A DNA stretch of 64,000 nucleotides, from positions 372,001 to 436,000 of the forward strand of contig JABYQS010000002.1 in assembly GCA_022592435.1 (NCBI GenBank), in the 5' to 3' direction. Shown here one piece after another: positions 61,842-64,000 of this stretch. Below the pieces are notes generated by a model. The model made no database searches and was not told the origin of the DNA. It saw only the letters and a list, made by a program, of their open reading frames with translations. The number at the start of each line of letters is the position of its first letter. The first letter of the stretch is position 1. The DNA is from Cerioporus squamosus (lineage: Eukaryota; Basidiomycota; Agaricomycetes; Polyporales; Polyporaceae). The position numbers were made by a program, and so were the translations under genes.

Positions 61842-63285
61842 CTATCCGCGGTTCATGGTGTTGCCGGCCCCTCTTGGATGGGTATCGGTATACTGGGCCC
61901 AAGCCTCGTCCTTCTGCCTCTTTTCTTCCTCCTTCTCCTCGCCAAACGCAGTGCCGTCCTGTTCAGCATCGAGGGCAAGCTGCTCCTTCGACGTGGGCTG
62001 GGACTCTGACTGAGGTCTGAAGAGCCAGCGTCAGCATGGTCAACGCGAGTGCTGCAGGGAATCTCCGTACCCTCCTCCAGAGATGATATTGCCGCGCTGC
62101 GCCTCTATCTCTAGATACTCGTCGATGGTCATGGTCGGTAGTCGATGGTCGGCCTGGAAGACCTGCGATTGGAGTCTTGCACGCTCGGTCGCGTTTGAAG
62201 GGAGAATCATGAATGGACGCAATGGCTGAACGTAGTGTCAATCTCTGTCGTCATGGCCTGGGGCACAGCAGGCTACCAACCTTTCCCTGGGGGTCCAGGA
62301 GCGGACCCTTGCCATCAGGCCCTCCCTTGTTGACAGGCGCGTCCAACTTCCACATATCGTCCTCGGCGCGTTTCTTCGCCTGACGAGGGTCGTCCGAGGG
62401 AACTTGCTGAGGTGGGGCAGGGGGCGCATGACGTAGGAGCTCCAACTCTTGGTTGGTACTCTCGAGCTGCGACCGTGCCTCTGCGTAGATGAAGCGAAGG
62501 AGGAGTATCAACGTTTCTCGGAGGACTTCCTCCGTGTCCGCGTCGTGCTCTGCAGCGGCATCCGAGGGCTTCTGGGAGGGGTCAGGCAAGACGGAAGCAA
62601 TGAGCTCGATGTTCGAGCTGGGTTCAACAGCATTCTGATTTATGCGTTTCCTCACGGCCTGGTCCTTCATGTCAGGATCAGGCGATGGGTTGGTCCTACA
62701 CGGTGCGCACCTCAATCCGCGCCTTGATATCCTTCTCCCTCTTGTATTGCTGGATCTTCAGCTCCCTCCGTTTCGCTGGGTCCGTCACCGAGGATGCAGA
62801 CCGTCCATAGAGAGCCTTGTCCTCTTCGGTGACGATCTCATAAAGCTCGAGGTAGTGGATGTACGACTCCAGATGCCTCTGCCTGGCTCGGTGAATAGAC
62901 TTGGGTATGCACGACAACGCAGGTACGTACCTTCACGCTGCTAACCAGGTCAATCCTCTCCTCTCGATCGGTCGTCCGGACGCGCGACAGTACCTCGGAT
63001 AGTACGTAGGGTACAAGGATGTAGACGAGGTCGCGGGTCGCTATGTCTGCGAGCTGCTCGTTCGCGCTGAAGAGTGAAAGCTTGGCTACTCTGGAGCTGC
63101 ATTGACGCAGGTCAGCGAGAGAGGCTTGAATGAGCTCCTGTGGTACGTTCAGCATGCGCACGGAAGACACTACGCAAGTCCATCTAGCTGACCTGAGTCT
63201 CGTCCTCGATCGTCGGCAGGTTGAGTGCCTTCGATGCAGTTGTAAGAGCGCGGTGGAATAGCGTCGACAGTGGGAGTTCCTCCAT
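61842..63285 (-). CDS. TAP42: TAP42/IGBP1-type PP2A regulator
   Basis: Tap42 binds PP2A-family catalytic subunits and transmits TORC1 signals. The start MEELPLSTLFHRALTTASKA is followed by the helical N-domain: ELIQASLADLRQCSSRVAKL, SANEQLADIATRDLVYILVP, VQRHLESYIHYLELYEIV and PAKRRELKIQQYKREKDIKA. The C-part has ETLILLLRFIYAEARSQLES, then the conserved PLRPFMILPSNATERARLQS and TMTIDEYLEIEAQRGNIISG. It ends PRGAGNTMNRG with stop 61842-61844. Three to five introns are inferred. The Met at 63285 is the first of the conserved start. The gene converges on YPT6 and diverges from the next gene. Confidence 0.93.
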
Positions 63286-63553
63286 GTTGGTGGTGGTAGA
63301 AGGTAGAGCTAGTTGGAGATCGGAAGAGGGAAGGACGCAGCAGCACAAGACTGCTACTCGAATATCCTCGAAGTCCTCAGCTGGAAGAGGTCGGGCCGAT
63401 GTACCGGCGCTGTGGACGCGTCAAGACGCGTCGCGCGAGTCGCGACTCACCATCATCATCACGCGTCTGCAACCACTACCCTAGCGTTCCGCTCTATCGC
63501 TCTGCAGCAAACCTCCAGAAGTCCTCGATACTCTTCTCGATGACGAGACTACT

Positions 63554-64000
63554 ATGACCGGCTTGTCTGAAGTGTTGACACCTAGCAACCCCGAGTTCCA
63601 AACTGCAGTCACCGCCGCGTTCAAGCCAGAAGACAGGAGAGTCGCATGGGAGATCTCTGACAAAGGCACAGACGGCTTGGGATGGATAGGAGGCAAGGTC
63701 TTTGAGAAGAAAACTATCATGGATGGTTGCTGCACGTTCCAGCTGAAGGTCGAGAAGGCATGGCGTGCACCTGTGTCGTTCTCCGCAAACCTCTCGGAGT
63801 ACTTCGACGCTCTTCCTCTCAGGGTGGGAGCAGAAGTGCAGATAGCCAATCGTGGTTTGGAGTTGGAGGACGTAGACGCACCTCCAACGAAGTTGGTGCT
63901 GAAGAAGAGGTTCGTATGGCGGGAAGGGCTGGTGATACATGTCAAGTCGAAGGCGGGAGAGGTGTTCTTAGACACTTTTGCAGGTGAGTACGGACCCCCA
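63554..64000 (+). CDS. Unrecognised protein, 5' part only (cut by window end)
   Basis: The open frame starts MTGLSEVLTPSNPEFQTAVT and runs about 144 codons to a GTGAGT donor at 63985, where the window ends soon after. Segments such as WIGGKVFEKKTIMDGCCTF, VSFSANLSEYFDALPLRVG and FVWREGLVIHVKSKAGEVFL look like a beta-rich globular domain; the spacing is reminiscent of an OB fold, but I do not recognise the family. Codon use matches neighbouring genes and the frame is clean, so it is probably real. The start is 269 bp from the divergent TAP42 start. Confidence 0.7.
   Translation, partial: MTGLSEVLTPSNPEFQTAVTAAFKPEDRRVAWEISDKGTDGLGWIGGKVFEKKTIMDGCCTFQLKVEKAWRAPVSFSANLSEYFDALPLRVGAEVQIANRGLELEDVDAPPTKLVLKKRFVWREGLVIHVKSKAGEVFLDTFAGEYGPP

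Overview
This window looks like nuclear DNA from a basidiomycete fungus, most likely a mushroom-forming Agaricomycete. The genes are dense and mostly intron-rich, with introns of about 45-70 bases and GT-AG borders. The coding sequence is GC-rich and CpG-rich. Many proteins read as typical Agaricomycete orthologues: a DNMT1-type methyltransferase with RFTS and BAH domains, CE16 esterase, SLC44-like transporter, TFIIIC WD40 subunit and an HNH-like lineage protein. All calls come from reading translations, motifs and splice sites by eye. No database was searched.

Layout. Positions 1-5126 hold no gene I can support. Then follow: CE16 esterase (minus); AP-2 mu (plus); a 648-bp non-autonomous DNA transposon ending 84 bp before a small ABM-fold protein (plus); SLC44/CTL transporter (plus); MDR oxidoreductase (minus), divergent from TFIIIC subunit Sfc6/Tfc6 (plus); prephenate dehydrogenase (plus); heat shock factor (plus); a broken-looking HNH-like gene (minus); arrestin (minus), divergent from ATG9 (plus); COG6 (minus), divergent from COA1 (plus); pyruvate dehydrogenase E1 alpha (minus); GID5/ARMC8 (minus), divergent from ECM15 (plus); DNMT1-like methyltransferase (minus), divergent from MCM7 (plus); KEX2 (minus); MTHFR (minus), divergent from YPT6/Rab6 (plus); TAP42 (minus), divergent from an unrecognised gene cut by the window end.

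The set is mostly housekeeping: membrane traffic and autophagy (AP-2, arrestin, ATG9, COG6, Rab6, Kex2), mitochondria (PDA1, COA1), replication and chromatin (MCM7, DNMT1), transcription (HSF, TFIIIC), nutrient signalling and turnover (TAP42, GID5), and amino-acid/one-carbon metabolism (TYR1, MTHFR). It is not a secondary-metabolite cluster.

The most interesting signals are: (i) a CpG desert of about 3.5 kb confined to the body of the DNA methyltransferase gene inside otherwise CpG-rich DNA; (ii) a small transposon with nested inverted repeats in the promoter of the ABM gene; (iii) a 5-nt microexon in ECM15 and a 14-nt microexon in the methyltransferase; (iv) a 26-bp inverted repeat inside the longest CE16 intron; (v) six copies of a charged helical motif in the arrestin tail; (vi) frame breaks in COA1 and the HNH-like gene; (vii) an MCM7/DNMT1 shared promoter with an MCB-type box.
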